64,000 nucleotides of DNA from Hymenobacter glacialis (GCF_001816165.1 NZ_MDZC01000112.1:1-64000), one strand, 5' to 3'; positions 37,669 through 46,655 are shown, counted from the stretch's first letter. The notes: generated by a model not told the origin, from the sequence alone. Program-made: numbers and translations.

Positions 37669-38727
37669 CTACTTTAGAGGGGTAGCTGATATGGTATCGC
37701 CCAACGCTGCCCGCACGGCTGGCGCCACTTGGGTGCCAAACAACTCGGTAGACCGCATTACCTGCTCGTGCGGAATGCCCTCCAGAACCAGCTGGCCCAA
37801 AAACCGCGTGTTGCCAAACAGGTTGTGCAGGTGCAGGAGCTTGGCGGTGATGTTGGCGGGCGTGCCTACGAATAAGGGGCCTTCGGGCCCGCACAGGAAG
37901 TCGAAATGCCGACGGTCCATGGGCGACCAGCCGCGCTCGCGGCCGATTCGGTTCATGAGCGTGGCATAGGGCGGAAAAAACTCATCGGCGGCCTGCTGCG
38001 TGGTTTCAGCCAAGTGAAAGTGGCAGTTGAGACACAGTGGCATCTGGGCCGGGTCGTGGCCGGCTTGCTGGGCTGATTCGCGGTAGAGTTCCGCGAAGGA
38101 AATGTACCGGCCGGGCGCGCCGCCCAAGATGGCAATGGTGAGGGGCAGGCCCATTTTTCCGGCCCGCACCGCCGAGGCTGGCGTGCCGCCAATGCCTATC
38201 CAAACAGGTAGCTTGGACTGCACGGGGCGCGGGTACACGCCCTGTGCGGCAAGGCCAGGCCGGTGCTTGCCCTGCCACGATACCACCTCGTTGGCGTTAA
38301 TTTCCAACAGCAAACTCAACTTCTCGACAAATAGCTCGTCGTAGTCGTCCAGGTCGTAGCCGAAGAGCGGGTAGGATTCAATGAACGACCCACGACCAGC
38401 GATGATTTCGGCCCGGCCATTGGAAATCAGGTCCAACGTGGCGAAGTTCTGGAACACCCGCACCGGGTCGGCGGAGCTGAGCACGGTGACGGCGCTGGAT
38501 AGGCGAATGCGCTGCGTGACGGCGGCTACCGCAGCCAGAATTACCTCGGGTGCGGAGATGATGAAGTCGGCGCGGTGATGCTCGCCCAGAGCTAGTACAT
38601 CGAGCCCAGCTTCGTCGGCTAGCTTGGCCAGCGCCAGTAATTCCTGCATGCGCTGCTGTGCGCTGCGGTCGCCGCCGGCTACGTGGGCGGGCGCGACTTC
38701 GCCAAAAGAGCTGATTCCTAGTTGCAT
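37669..38727 (-). CDS. LLM class flavin-dependent oxidoreductase
   Basis: The 352-residue luciferase-like TIM-barrel flavoprotein starts MQLGISSFGEVAPAHV. Conserved segments are LDVLALGEHHRADFIISAPE, IRLSSAVTVLSSADPVRVFQ, LDLISNGRAEIIAGRGSFIE and LPVWIGIGGTPASAVRAGKM. The family carries FMNH2-dependent oxidations; the substrate is not deducible. It ends by the ahcY terminator and starts 26 nt after the stop of the upstream prolyl oligopeptidase gene, so the two may be one transcript. Confidence 0.93.
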   Translation of the reverse strand: MQLGISSFGEVAPAHVAGGDRSAQQRMQELLALAKLADEAGLDVLALGEHHRADFIISAPEVILAAVAAVTQRIRLSSAVTVLSSADPVRVFQNFATLDLISNGRAEIIAGRGSFIESYPLFGYDLDDYDELFVEKLSLLLEINANEVVSWQGKHRPGLAAQGVYPRPVQSKLPVWIGIGGTPASAVRAGKMGLPLTIAILGGAPGRYISFAELYRESAQQAGHDPAQMPLCLNCHFHLAETTQQAADEFFPPYATLMNRIGRERGWSPMDRRHFDFLCGPEGPLFVGTPANITAKLLHLHNLFGNTRFLGQLVLEGIPHEQVMRSTELFGTQVAPAVRAALGDTISATPLK

Positions 38728-38752
38728 GGAGTGAGATTTTGGACGGCTGGTG

Positions 38753-40984
38753 TTACTGCAGTTTCGGCGTCACGTTCATGTTGGCGTAGCAAAAGCTCCA
38801 CACGTCGGCCCACTCGTCGATTTGCAGCTTGGTGCTTTTGCCGGCGCCGTGGCCGGCGTTCACGTCGATGCGAATGAGCATGGGGTTGGCGCCGTAGTTG
38901 GCCGCCTGCAGGGCCGCTGCGAATTTAAAGGAGTGGGCGGGCACCACCCGGTCGTCGTGGTCGGCGGTGGTGATGAGGGTGGCGGGGTAGTTGGTTTCGG
39001 CCTTGAGGTTGTGCAGGGGCGAGAACTGACGCAGGTTTTCAAATTGTGTCCGGTCATCGGACGTGCCGTATTCGGGGGCCCAGTTCCAGCCAATGGTGAA
39101 CTTCTGGTAGCGGAGCATGTCCATCACGCCCACGGCGGGCAGGGCTACTTTGCAGAGGTCGGGGCGCTGGTTCATGGTGGCGCCCACCAGCAGGCCGCCA
39201 TTGGAGCCGCCCGCAATGGCAAGGTGGTCGTAGTCGGTGTACTTGTTGGCCTTGAGGTATTCGGCGGCGGCAATGAAGTCGTCGAACACGTTCTGCTTGT
39301 TGGGCGTCATGCCGGCCTGGTGCCAGGCCTCGCCGTATTCGCCGCCGCCGCGCAGGTTGGGTACGGCCAGAATGCCGCCGTTTTCCAGCCACAGCATGCG
39401 CGCTACTGAGAAGCCCGGCGAGAGCGACACGTTAAAGCCGCCGTAGGCATAGAGGTAGGTAGGGTTATTGCCGTTCAGCGCCACACCTTTCTTGTGCACG
39501 ATGAACATGGGGATTTTCGTGCCGTCCCTGCTGGGATAAAAAACCTGCGTGGTCACGTAATCCTGCGGGTTCACGTCCACCTTGGGGGCCCGGAACACGG
39601 TGCTGGTATTGGTGGCCGGGTCGTACTTATAAATGGTGGTGGGGTAGGTGAAAGACGTGAAGGCGTAGTACACCACCTTGTCGGCGCGCCGGCCACCGAA
39701 GCCGCTGGCCGTGCCAATGGCCGGTAACTGCACCTCGTGCTGAAACTGACCCAACTCCGAGTACACCTTCACCTGCGAGCTGGCATCGTGCAGGTAGCTG
39801 GCAATAAGGCGGCCGCCCACCTGGCTCACGCTTTCCAGCTTGTTCTGGGTTTCGGGCAGCACGTCGTGCCAGTTGGCTTCCTGCGGCTTTTTGGGGTCGA
39901 TGCGCACCACACGGTAGCGCGGCGCTTTGTAGTTGGTGAGCACTAGTACCTCGCCGCCCACGTTGCCGACCAGGGTGTTATTCGACTCGTATGAGGCCAG
40001 GAGCGTGGTCCAGGACGCCGCCTGTTTGGGGTCGGTGAGGTCGCGCACCTGTAGGCGGTTGCCGTCCGATTTGCCATCGGTGAGGTACAGGGCCAGGAAC
40101 CGTTCGTCCTCCGTAGCGCCCGCAATGCGGAAGCCGAGGGCCATTTTAGGGTCTTCGTACACCAGCTTGTCCGCCGACTGTGGCGTGTTGAGCTGGTGGA
40201 AGTACACCTTGTGGAATTCGTTTTTGCCGGACAGGTTGTTCTCGCCGGCTTTGGGCGCGTCGTAACGGCTGTAGTAGAAACCGGTTTTGGTCCAGGACGT
40301 GCCGGATACTTTCACCCAGGTCAGCTCTTCAGGCAGCAGCTGGTTGGTCTTCAGGTCCAAGATGCGGACCTTGTTCCAGTCCGAGCCGCCGCTGCTGGTG
40401 GCGTAGGCCAGGTAGCGGTGGTCGTTGCTGAACTCGCTGCCGGCCAGCGCCGTGGTGCCGTCCTTGGAGAACTTGTTGGGGTCGAGCAGTACCGTGGGCG
40501 CCTCGGTGCCCCGCTGTCGGTACAGCACCGGCTGGTTTTGCAGGCCATCGTTCTTGCTGAACACCAGTTCTTCGCCCACCTGCTCCGGCACGCCGTACCG
40601 CTCGTAATTCCAGATTTTGGTGAGTCGTTCCCGAATTTTGTCCCGGAAAGGAATCTGGTTCAAATAGGCAAAAGTGACTTCGTTCTGCGCCGCTACCCAC
40701 GCTTTTGTTTCGGGCGAGTCAAGGTCTTCGAGCCAGCGGTAGGGGTCAGCGACTCTAACGCCGAAATAGGTGTCGGTGGTAGTTGATTGGCGGCTTGCGG
40801 GGTATTTCACGGGGGGAAGGGCAATGAGGGCCAGGCCAGCCCTGCGGCTGGGCTCGCCGCTTTCGGGAGTCGTCATTTCAGTAATGGCTTGGTTGCCGGG
40901 CAGCGTGTTGGCCTCAGGCTTAGTGGTGGCCCGGCATGCTGCCAGGGTCGCCAGGGCGACGAGCAGCGGAATGGCAGCTTTCAT
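38753..40984 (-). CDS. prolyl oligopeptidase family serine peptidase (lipoprotein)
   Basis: The 743-residue S9A peptidase has a lipoprotein signal with lipobox LATLAAC (Cys ~17), so it is probably periplasmic and membrane-anchored. An N-terminal beta-propeller (~60-450; YFGVRVADPYRWLEDLDSPE is the family start) gates the C-terminal alpha/beta-hydrolase. The catalytic Ser is in AIAGGSNGGLLVGA (~593), Asp in ITTADHDDRVVPAHSF (~675) and His in VNAGHGAGKST (~709). It cleaves after proline in short peptides. It is followed closely by the LLM oxidoreductase gene. Confidence 0.95.
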   Translation of the reverse strand: MKAAIPLLVALATLAACRATTKPEANTLPGNQAITEMTTPESGEPSRRAGLALIALPPVKYPASRQSTTTDTYFGVRVADPYRWLEDLDSPETKAWVAAQNEVTFAYLNQIPFRDKIRERLTKIWNYERYGVPEQVGEELVFSKNDGLQNQPVLYRQRGTEAPTVLLDPNKFSKDGTTALAGSEFSNDHRYLAYATSSGGSDWNKVRILDLKTNQLLPEELTWVKVSGTSWTKTGFYYSRYDAPKAGENNLSGKNEFHKVYFHQLNTPQSADKLVYEDPKMALGFRIAGATEDERFLALYLTDGKSDGNRLQVRDLTDPKQAASWTTLLASYESNNTLVGNVGGEVLVLTNYKAPRYRVVRIDPKKPQEANWHDVLPETQNKLESVSQVGGRLIASYLHDASSQVKVYSELGQFQHEVQLPAIGTASGFGGRRADKVVYYAFTSFTYPTTIYKYDPATNTSTVFRAPKVDVNPQDYVTTQVFYPSRDGTKIPMFIVHKKGVALNGNNPTYLYAYGGFNVSLSPGFSVARMLWLENGGILAVPNLRGGGEYGEAWHQAGMTPNKQNVFDDFIAAAEYLKANKYTDYDHLAIAGGSNGGLLVGATMNQRPDLCKVALPAVGVMDMLRYQKFTIGWNWAPEYGTSDDRTQFENLRQFSPLHNLKAETNYPATLITTADHDDRVVPAHSFKFAAALQAANYGANPMLIRIDVNAGHGAGKSTKLQIDEWADVWSFCYANMNVTPKLQ

Positions 40985-41064
40985 ATGATACGAACGGAAG
41001 TAAAGCCGGTTGGGCCAGCAACGCGCAGTAGCACAATAGCCTCCTGCATCACTACTTACGGAAG

Positions 41065-42153
41065 TTAATCCATTTGCACGTCATCGGCAATGGGCTTGGT
41101 CGGTCCATTGCTTGCCAATGGCGCCGCCGTAGGCTCCTGCACATGGGCAGGAGCCAGCCCGGCAGGCCCGGCGACCGCAGCCGCAATTAGCTCGGGCAGG
41201 TTGGCGCGCAGCCAGCGCAGTTCTTCGTCTACGCGCTGGCTCACCAGGCGTTCCACTTCCAGGCGCTGCGCCGGGGTGAGGTTGGTAGGCGCAGGAGCAG
41301 TGGCACTGGCGGCAGGCCCGGCGGCCAGCACCAAGGCCTCGGCCCGCTTCACCCGGGCTACCGAGTCGGCCACAGCGGCACTGGTTTCGGCGGCGGAGGC
41401 TTGCGCAGCCTGGGCTGCCTGCTTGGCCGTGAGGGTTTCGCGGCGCTGCTGGCGGCGCCACTGGCCCAGCGTCACGCGGAGCATGATGTAGAGCACCAGG
41501 CTTAAAATACCCAGAATAAGGGCCAACGGCCCTGCAAACTGATTGAGCAGGTTGCCCGTGCCAGCGCTTTCGTCAGAGGCTGCGGCTCCACCGGCGGCTT
41601 CCCGCTCGGCCACGGCCTGGGCTTCGGCCGCCTCGGCAGGCCCCATGGTGGCCATGGCACCGGTGGCGCTGGTATCGGCGGTTTCGGGCGTCATGGCGGC
41701 GGTCACGTCGCCCAGCGGCGTGCCCGATACCACGTAGTTGTTCAGCGCGGCTTCGAGGGCCTCCACACGGGCCATGCGGGCGGGGTCGCGGCGTCGGGCC
41801 GGCGAGCCCTTCAATTTGCTGATAATGGCTTTGCTGAGGGCCGCGAGGCGCGCGGGGTTGTCTTTCTTGCCCTGGTAGACGTTGCCCCGGTCTTCAATAG
41901 GCTGGTACAGCACGCTGTACACCCGCAGGCTATCGGGCCGAATGCTGGCGGCCAGCGCGGCAAGGTTGCCACCTTCGCAACGCACAGTGCTCTTGAGGTT
42001 GGGCCGGCTGGCGTCGTCGTATACAAACCGCACCGTGGCGCACCAGATTTGCACCTTCGACTCGTCTAGGGAAGGCTGGCCCAGAGGCGTTTGGGCCGAG
42101 GCCAGCACAGGCAAAGCAACAGCACAGGCGAAAAGCAGACGACGGAAAATCAT
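41065..42153 (-). CDS. exported single-span membrane protein of unknown function
   Basis: The 362-residue product starts at MIFRRLLFACAVALPVLASA, a clear signal peptide. Residues ~20-105 form a polar domain with paired Cys (VQIWCATVRFVY, then STVRCEG). An Ala-rich linker leads to one membrane helix (NQFAGPLALILGILSLVLYIML, ~206-227). The C-terminal ~130 residues are an Ala/Gln/Arg-rich probable coiled coil (LTAKQAAQAAQASAAETSAA, then RLEVERLVSQRVDEELRWL). I do not recognise a family. The arrangement suggests a periplasmic sensor or binding domain linked to a cytosolic coiled coil. Confidence 0.7.
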   Translation of the reverse strand: MIFRRLLFACAVALPVLASAQTPLGQPSLDESKVQIWCATVRFVYDDASRPNLKSTVRCEGGNLAALAASIRPDSLRVYSVLYQPIEDRGNVYQGKKDNPARLAALSKAIISKLKGSPARRRDPARMARVEALEAALNNYVVSGTPLGDVTAAMTPETADTSATGAMATMGPAEAAEAQAVAEREAAGGAAASDESAGTGNLLNQFAGPLALILGILSLVLYIMLRVTLGQWRRQQRRETLTAKQAAQAAQASAAETSAAVADSVARVKRAEALVLAAGPAASATAPAPTNLTPAQRLEVERLVSQRVDEELRWLRANLPELIAAAVAGPAGLAPAHVQEPTAAPLASNGPTKPIADDVQMD

Positions 42154-42212
42154 ACGCAGCAAAAGGAATTAGAAACCGAAAAGTACGAACAGGCCGCCCA
42201 CTACTGCTTTTC

Positions 42213-43214
42213 TCAGCTATAATCAATCTCGGTATTGTCCCCGATGTTCAGCGAGTGGTTCATGCCGCGGAACGACGCGTCGGAGCCCACAATGCAATCG
42301 TGCATTACGGCCGAGCTTAATTCGGAGTACGTGCCGATGATGGAGTCGGTGAGGATGCAGTTTTTGATGATGGTTTTGTCGCCGATGGCCACGTTGGGGC
42401 CGATGATGGAATGCGAAATCTGGCAGCCGCGCCCGATGCTGACCGGTGGGATAATCACAGCGTCCGGAAACTCGGAGTAGTCGCGCGACTCCAGAAACTC
42501 GGCGGTGTTGAGCAGGCGGGCGTTGGCTTCGAGCAGCGTTTCCTTGCGGCCGCAGTCAAACCAGTTGTCTACCGAAGCCGTGGTCATCGCTTCACCTTCC
42601 TCGATGAGGTGCATGAGGGCGTCGGTGAGCTGGAATTCGCCGTGGGTGCGCACGTCGGTTTCGCGCAGCCATTCGAGCGCTTTGGCAAAATTTTCGGGGT
42701 AGGCCAGCTTGTAGAGGCCCACCATGGCGTAGTTCGACTTCGGGATTTTGGGTTTCTCCACCACCTTGCTCACGCGGCCGCCGGCGCCGGTTTCCACCAG
42801 CCCAAACATGCTGGGCGTCTTCACCTCTTTCACGGCCAGCACCGAGCCAGGTGTGGCCAGCAGGGCGGGCAGGTCCACGTCCACAATGGTATCGCCGAGC
42901 ATAATGAGTACGCCGTCGGTGTCGTGGCGGAACTCCTCGCGGGCCAGCCACAGGGCGTGGCCAATGCCCTCGCGGGGTTCCTGCACCACGAAGGTGGCGT
43001 TGAGGTCGGGGTAATGGCGGCGCACGTAGCGCACGATTTTATCGCCCAGGTACCCCACAATGAACACGAATTCGGTGAGGCCAGCGGTCTGGAGCCGGTC
43101 GATGATGTGACCCAGGATGGTATTGCCAGCTACCGGCACCAGGCTTTTGGGCTGGGTGTGGGTGTGGGGGCGCAGGCGCGACCCAATGCCGGCAACGGGA
43201 ATAATAGCTTTCAT
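42213..43214 (-). CDS. sugar-phosphate nucleotidyltransferase
   Basis: The 333-residue product starts MKAIIPVAGIGSRLRPHTHT, the nucleotide-binding GxGxRLRPxT...PKSLVPV signature. VLIMLGDTIVDVDL and VGLYKLAYPENFAKAL follow. From ~255 a left-handed beta-helix of hexapeptides is visible (PVSIGRGCQISHSIIGPNVA, then TIIKNCILTDSIIG). This is the form of glucose-1-phosphate thymidylyltransferase-like or mannose-1-phosphate guanylyltransferase-like enzymes; sugar and nucleotide cannot be decided. It probably feeds cell-wall or exopolysaccharide precursors. The upstream extension to 43271 is rejected. Confidence 0.9.
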   Translation of the reverse strand: MKAIIPVAGIGSRLRPHTHTQPKSLVPVAGNTILGHIIDRLQTAGLTEFVFIVGYLGDKIVRYVRRHYPDLNATFVVQEPREGIGHALWLAREEFRHDTDGVLIMLGDTIVDVDLPALLATPGSVLAVKEVKTPSMFGLVETGAGGRVSKVVEKPKIPKSNYAMVGLYKLAYPENFAKALEWLRETDVRTHGEFQLTDALMHLIEEGEAMTTASVDNWFDCGRKETLLEANARLLNTAEFLESRDYSEFPDAVIIPPVSIGRGCQISHSIIGPNVAIGDKTIIKNCILTDSIIGTYSELSSAVMHDCIVGSDASFRGMNHSLNIGDNTEIDYS

Positions 43215-43401
43215 TATCGAAAAGGGGGGAAGCGGAAAAGGGACAGCCGGGCAAGCCCGGCTATGAAGCAAGCTACAACTACTACGGCCAAGCTACGTAC
43301 TTTGCGCCAAGCTCGGAACCAACCCGATTTGCGGGCCTGTGGTTTTCTGCGGCCACAACGTGCAGCTTCTTTATCCAACCCCCTTCACACCCCACCCCAC
43401 C

Positions 43402-43980
43402 ATGAAACGCTTTCTTCTTTATTTCGCGGGCATCGCCCTGTTGCTCACCCAATCTTCCTGCGGCTACAACGGCATGGTGGAGCGCGACCAGAACGTGAAA
43501 ACCAAATGGGCCCAGGTGCAAAGCCAGTACCAGCGCCGTTCCGACCTCATTCCCAACCTGGTAAACACCGTGAAGGGCGCCGCCAAGCAGGAGCAAACCA
43601 CCCTCACCGCCGTAATGGAAGCGCGGGCTAAAGCCACCAGCGTGCAACTCAGCGCCGACCAGCTCACCCCCGAAAACATCAAGCGCTTTCAGGAAGCCCA
43701 AAGCCAGCTTTCGTCCGGCCTGGGCCGCCTGCTGGCCGTGTCGGAAAACTACCCCGAGCTGAAGACCAACGCCAACTTCCAAGAGCTGCAAGCCCAGATT
43801 GAAGGCACTGAAAACCGCATTGCTGTAGCCCGTGACAACTTCAACGGCTCGGTGCAGGAATACAATACTTTTACCAAGCGCTTCCCCAACAACCTGTTTG
43901 CGGGTATGTTCGGCTTCCAGCCCAAAGGCTATTTCGAAGCCGACGCCGGTGCGGGCAAGGCACCCACGGTACAGTTCTAG
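43402..43980 (+). CDS. lemA: LemA family protein
   Basis: The 192-residue product starts MKRFLLYFAGIALLLTQSSC; the Cys at ~20 could be lipidated or the segment may stay as a membrane anchor. The LemA core is clear: MVERDQNVKTKWAQVQSQYQ, RRSDLIPNLVNTVKGAAKQE, and YNTFTKRFPNNLFAGMFGFQ. LemA proteins are helical membrane-anchored proteins, often encoded with TPM-domain proteins as here. Their biochemical role is unsettled. It is the first gene of a lemA-TPM-TPM unit, with an inverted repeat between it and the second gene. Confidence 0.94.
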   Translation: MKRFLLYFAGIALLLTQSSCGYNGMVERDQNVKTKWAQVQSQYQRRSDLIPNLVNTVKGAAKQEQTTLTAVMEARAKATSVQLSADQLTPENIKRFQEAQSQLSSGLGRLLAVSENYPELKTNANFQELQAQIEGTENRIAVARDNFNGSVQEYNTFTKRFPNNLFAGMFGFQPKGYFEADAGAGKAPTVQF

Positions 43981-43983
43981 AAA

Positions 43984-44092
43984 TGTTGAGGCTTGAATTT
44001 TGAGTGTTGAGTCAGGAATGCCAGCCAGTCGGGTCGACCGTGACCCACCTGTAGCCATTCCTGATTCAACACTCAACCCTTAAAACTCAACA
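43984..44092. repeat. nested inverted repeat between lemA and the TPM gene
   Basis: TGAGTGTTGAGTCAGGAATG (44001-44020) pairs at 19 of 20 positions with 44056-44075. An outer TGTTGAG/CTCAACA pair extends the structure. It fills the lemA-TPM intergenic space and could attenuate or stabilise the transcript. There is no T run. Confidence 0.6.
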
Positions 44093-44101
44093 CGCAATAG
44101 A

Positions 44102-44560
44102 ATGAAATCCCTTCTCACCCCCGAACAGGACGCGGCCCTGGTGGCAGCCATTCGGCAAGCCGAGACGATGACTTCGGGCGAAATCCGGGTGCATTTGGAA
44201 GACTCCTGCCCCACGCCCGAGCCATTGGACCGCGCCGCACAGGTATTTGGCGAGCTCAACATGCACAAGACCGCGGCCCGCAACGGCGTGCTGTTTTACC
44301 TGGCGTGGCAGAGCCGGCAGTTTGCCGTGATTGGCGATTCGGCCATCAATGCAGCCGTGCCCGATGAATTCTGGGAAACGACCAAGGAAGCCGTGCTGGA
44401 GCAATTCCGGCACGAGAAGTACGTACTGGGCCTGGAGCGCGGCATTACCATGGTGGGCGAGCAACTCAAGCGCTACTTCCCCTACGATGCCCATACCGAC
44501 CAGAACGAGCTGGACGATTCTATCTCTTTCGGCGGCCCCAAGCCGTCTTCCGACGCATGA
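44102..44560 (+). CDS. TPM domain protein, soluble
   Basis: The 152-residue product starts MKSLLTPEQDAALVAAIRQA and is a TPM (TLP18.3/Psb32/MOLO-1) fold: TMTSGEIRVHLEDSC, NGVLFYLAWQSRQFAVIGDS and LEQFRHEKYVLGLERGITMV. There is no signal peptide or membrane helix. Its stop overlaps the start of the next TPM gene by ATGA, so the two are translationally coupled. The C-terminus (DELDDSISFGG-like) is typical of the small TPM protein encoded after lemA in Bacteroidota. Confidence 0.92.
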   Translation: MKSLLTPEQDAALVAAIRQAETMTSGEIRVHLEDSCPTPEPLDRAAQVFGELNMHKTAARNGVLFYLAWQSRQFAVIGDSAINAAVPDEFWETTKEAVLEQFRHEKYVLGLERGITMVGEQLKRYFPYDAHTDQNELDDSISFGGPKPSSDA

Positions 44561-45426
44561 AAAATACGGTGGCTAACGCCCAGCTGTTGAAGCCACGTGG
44601 CGGAGTGCCCGGCTTGCGGATGGCGATGGGGCCGCTCTGGCGCCCGTTGCTGCTCCTGCTGCTGTGGGTATTGCCGGCAGTGCTGGCCTCGGCCCAAACC
44701 ATTCCGCCGCGACCTAACCCGCCGCGCCTAATCAACGACTTGGCCAACCTGATGCAGCCCGGCGAAGCCGATGCGCTGGAACGCAAGCTGGTGGCCTACA
44801 ACGACAGCACGACGTCGCAGATTGCCGTGGTAACCGTGCCCACCCTGGAAGGTGACGAAATAGCCAGCTACGCCCAGAAGCTATACCAGGCCTGGGGCAT
44901 TGGTGGCAAGGAAAACAACAACGGCATTCTGATTCTGGTGGCCAACCAGGAGCACGTAGCCCGCATCCAGACCGGCTACGGCCTGGAAGGCGCCGTGCCC
45001 GACGCCATCGCCAAGCGCATCATAAGCAATACGTTGGTGCCGGCTTTCCGCCAAAACCAGTACTACGCCGGCCTCGACCGGGCCACCGACCAACTCATTG
45101 CCCTGGCCAAGGGCGAGTACAAGGCCGACTCGGAAGACGTGCGACCCCAGCGCGGGCGCGGGACTTCTGGCTCCGGCCCACCGTTCTGGCTCATTATCGG
45201 CGCTCTGGTGCTTGTCTTCTTTTTTCTGCGTAAGCGCGGCGGCGGCGGCGGGCGCGGCAACCGTGGCATGGGCGGCGGCTTCATTCCACCCATTCTGTTC
45301 GGCGGCGGCTTCGGCGGTGGCGGCGGGTTTGGTGGTGGCGGCGGTGGATTTGGTGGCGGTGGTGGCGGCTTCGGCGGGTTTGGGGGCGGCAGCAGCGGCG
45401 GCGGCGGCGCCAGCGGCAGCTGGTAG
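44557..45426 (+). CDS. TPM domain membrane protein with glycine-rich tail (YgcG-like)
   Basis: The 289-residue product has a signal peptide or anchor (~27-46, PLLLLLLWVLPAVLASAQ). A TPM domain (~55-185) includes INDLANLMQPGEADALERKL, SQIAVVTVPTLEGDEIASYA and NNNGILILVANQEHVARIQT. A membrane helix (PFWLIIGALVLVFFFLRKR) is followed by a long Gly-rich tail of GGGFGGGGG type ending in SGSW. The Gly-rich tail is typical of YgcG proteins. It overlaps the previous gene by 4 nt. A terminator follows. Confidence 0.92.
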   Translation: MKNTVANAQLLKPRGGVPGLRMAMGPLWRPLLLLLLWVLPAVLASAQTIPPRPNPPRLINDLANLMQPGEADALERKLVAYNDSTTSQIAVVTVPTLEGDEIASYAQKLYQAWGIGGKENNNGILILVANQEHVARIQTGYGLEGAVPDAIAKRIISNTLVPAFRQNQYYAGLDRATDQLIALAKGEYKADSEDVRPQRGRGTSGSGPPFWLIIGALVLVFFFLRKRGGGGGRGNRGMGGGFIPPILFGGGFGGGGGFGGGGGGFGGGGGGFGGFGGGSSGGGGASGSW

Positions 45427-45456
45427 CCGAAGCCCGGTATCTGCAAGCGTTTGATA

Positions 45457-45495
45457 GTAAAGAGGCCCGTCCTGCGTAGCACGACGGGCCTCTTT
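45457..45495 (+). terminator. terminator of the lemA-TPM operon
   Basis: TAAAGAGGCCCGTC and GACGGGCCTCTTTA form a strong stem with a loop of about 11 nt. Confidence 0.85.
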
Positions 45496-45707
45496 ACTTC
45501 CGCTTGTGTGGTGTTGGCCGCTGCAAATGCTCATGAGCTGAAGTAGGGATTCTGGCTTGAGCACTGCATGCGCAATCCCGCCCGGCCCCGCGACATTAGT
45601 TGGCCCTGTAGCGATTTGCTCAACCTTTTGAGCGAGGCCACAGTATCAGCAAGTATCCGGCAGTGCCAAGACGGTTTGCCGCTTCTTTTACCCTTCGTTT
45701 CAAATCC

Positions 45708-45884
45708 ATGAACACTTCCCGGTTTACTCTCTTCCTTTTTCTCGGTGTACTGGCTACTTCCCTCACGGGCTGCGATGCCATCGGTACCATCTTCAAAACC
45801 GGTTTCTACGGCGGCATTATCGCCGTGGTGGTGGTGCTACTGCTCGTGTTTTGGCTAGTGAACAAAATGCGCAGCCGCAGCTAA
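45708..45884 (+). CDS. small single-span lipoprotein
   Basis: The 58-residue product starts MNTSRFTLFLFLGVLATSLT and has lipobox LTGC (Cys ~22). A short segment (DAIGTIFKTGFYGG) precedes one membrane helix (IIAVVVVLLLVFWLV) and a basic end (NKMRSRS). Very similar short proteins occur across Bacteroidota; they are sometimes labelled phosphatidate cytidylyltransferase in databases, which the sequence does not support. The function is unknown. A strong terminator follows 23 nt later. Confidence 0.78.
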   Translation: MNTSRFTLFLFLGVLATSLTGCDAIGTIFKTGFYGGIIAVVVVLLLVFWLVNKMRSRS

Positions 45885-45907
45885 TGCAGCCTGCTGTTCC
45901 CCCGTGC

Positions 45908-45950
45908 ATAAAAAAAGCGTGGCCCCAGGAAGGGGCCACGCTTTTTTTAT
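45908..45950. terminator. bidirectional terminator
   Basis: CATA7GCGTGGCCCC and GGGGCCACGCT7ATG form a symmetrical stem between convergent genes (small lipoprotein and fatty acid hydroxylase). Confidence 0.92.
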
Positions 45951-45965
45951 GCGGGAAGCGTTGCG

Positions 45966-46655
45966 TTAGGCCACTGCTTTGTCTTCGGCCTTTTTGGTGG
46001 GCATAGTGCCAATGATGTGGTCCCAGAGCGTGCTCGACACACCAAAGGCCACTTCGTCCTGCCGGTAGTGGTGCTGGCTGTGGTGCGTCCACCACACTTT
46101 CAGGAAGTTTTTGGGCGGCGAATAGGCGTGAATGGCATAGTGCACAAACAGGTACATGGCATACCCAAACGTGAAGCCCGATAGCAACCCAAACGCGTAG
46201 GAACCAAAGCTAAAGCGGAAGATGAAGAACAGCAGCGACGCTACAAAGACCGTGAGGATGGGCGGCATGGCCAGCCGCGTCTTGTCCTTGGGGTACTCGT
46301 GGTGCACGCCGTGAAAGGTGTACTGAAACTTGGCCCGGCCCGGGGTAGTGGCCGGAATGTGGTACAGATAGCGGTGCACCGCGTATTCCGCGAAGGTGAA
46401 CGCGAACAGGCCAATCAAAAAAAGCCCCAGGGCCGTCAACCCCGTCATAAAGCCCTGGGTGAGGCCATAATAGAGGCTCACCGCGGCCGTGGCCGCGAAA
46501 ATGCCTACCGGCAACGCAATGTGCGTGTGTGAAAGCCGCTCCAGAACAGGGTTTTTAAATAGCTGCGCCGAGCCCTTGTGCTTAGGCCTAACGGGGGCGG
46601 CAGCGGTGGCAGGCGTGATGGTAACGACGGATTCTTCGGTTGATACTGATTGCAT
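45966..46655 (-). CDS. sterol desaturase / fatty acid hydroxylase family membrane protein
   Basis: The 229-residue product starts at MQSVSTEESVVTI. It has four membrane segments and the di-iron histidine boxes EYAVHRYLYH, FHGVHHEYPKD, FVHYAIHAY and HHSQHHYRQDE. This pattern is closest to fatty-acid 2-hydroxylases (FA2H-like), which hydroxylate sphingolipid or sulfonolipid acyl chains. In Bacteroidota that substrate is plausible, but sterol or carotenoid substrates cannot be excluded. Start chosen at the ATG 33 nt from a -7 box; the frame is open upstream to 46703. Confidence 0.9.
   Translation of the reverse strand: MQSVSTEESVVTITPATAAAPVRPKHKGSAQLFKNPVLERLSHTHIALPVGIFAATAAVSLYYGLTQGFMTGLTALGLFLIGLFAFTFAEYAVHRYLYHIPATTPGRAKFQYTFHGVHHEYPKDKTRLAMPPILTVFVASLLFFIFRFSFGSYAFGLLSGFTFGYAMYLFVHYAIHAYSPPKNFLKVWWTHHSQHHYRQDEVAFGVSSTLWDHIIGTMPTKKAEDKAVA

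Noticed and set aside
38753-40984. Several long open frames antisense to high-GC genes (for example over prolyl oligopeptidase, uvrB, metalloprotease)
   Set aside because: They are shadows of codon bias in the real genes and lack signal peptides, motifs or promoters.
45280-45420. GGC-rich tandem repeat as a separate element
   Set aside because: It is the coding sequence of the Gly-rich tail normal for YgcG-type TPM proteins.
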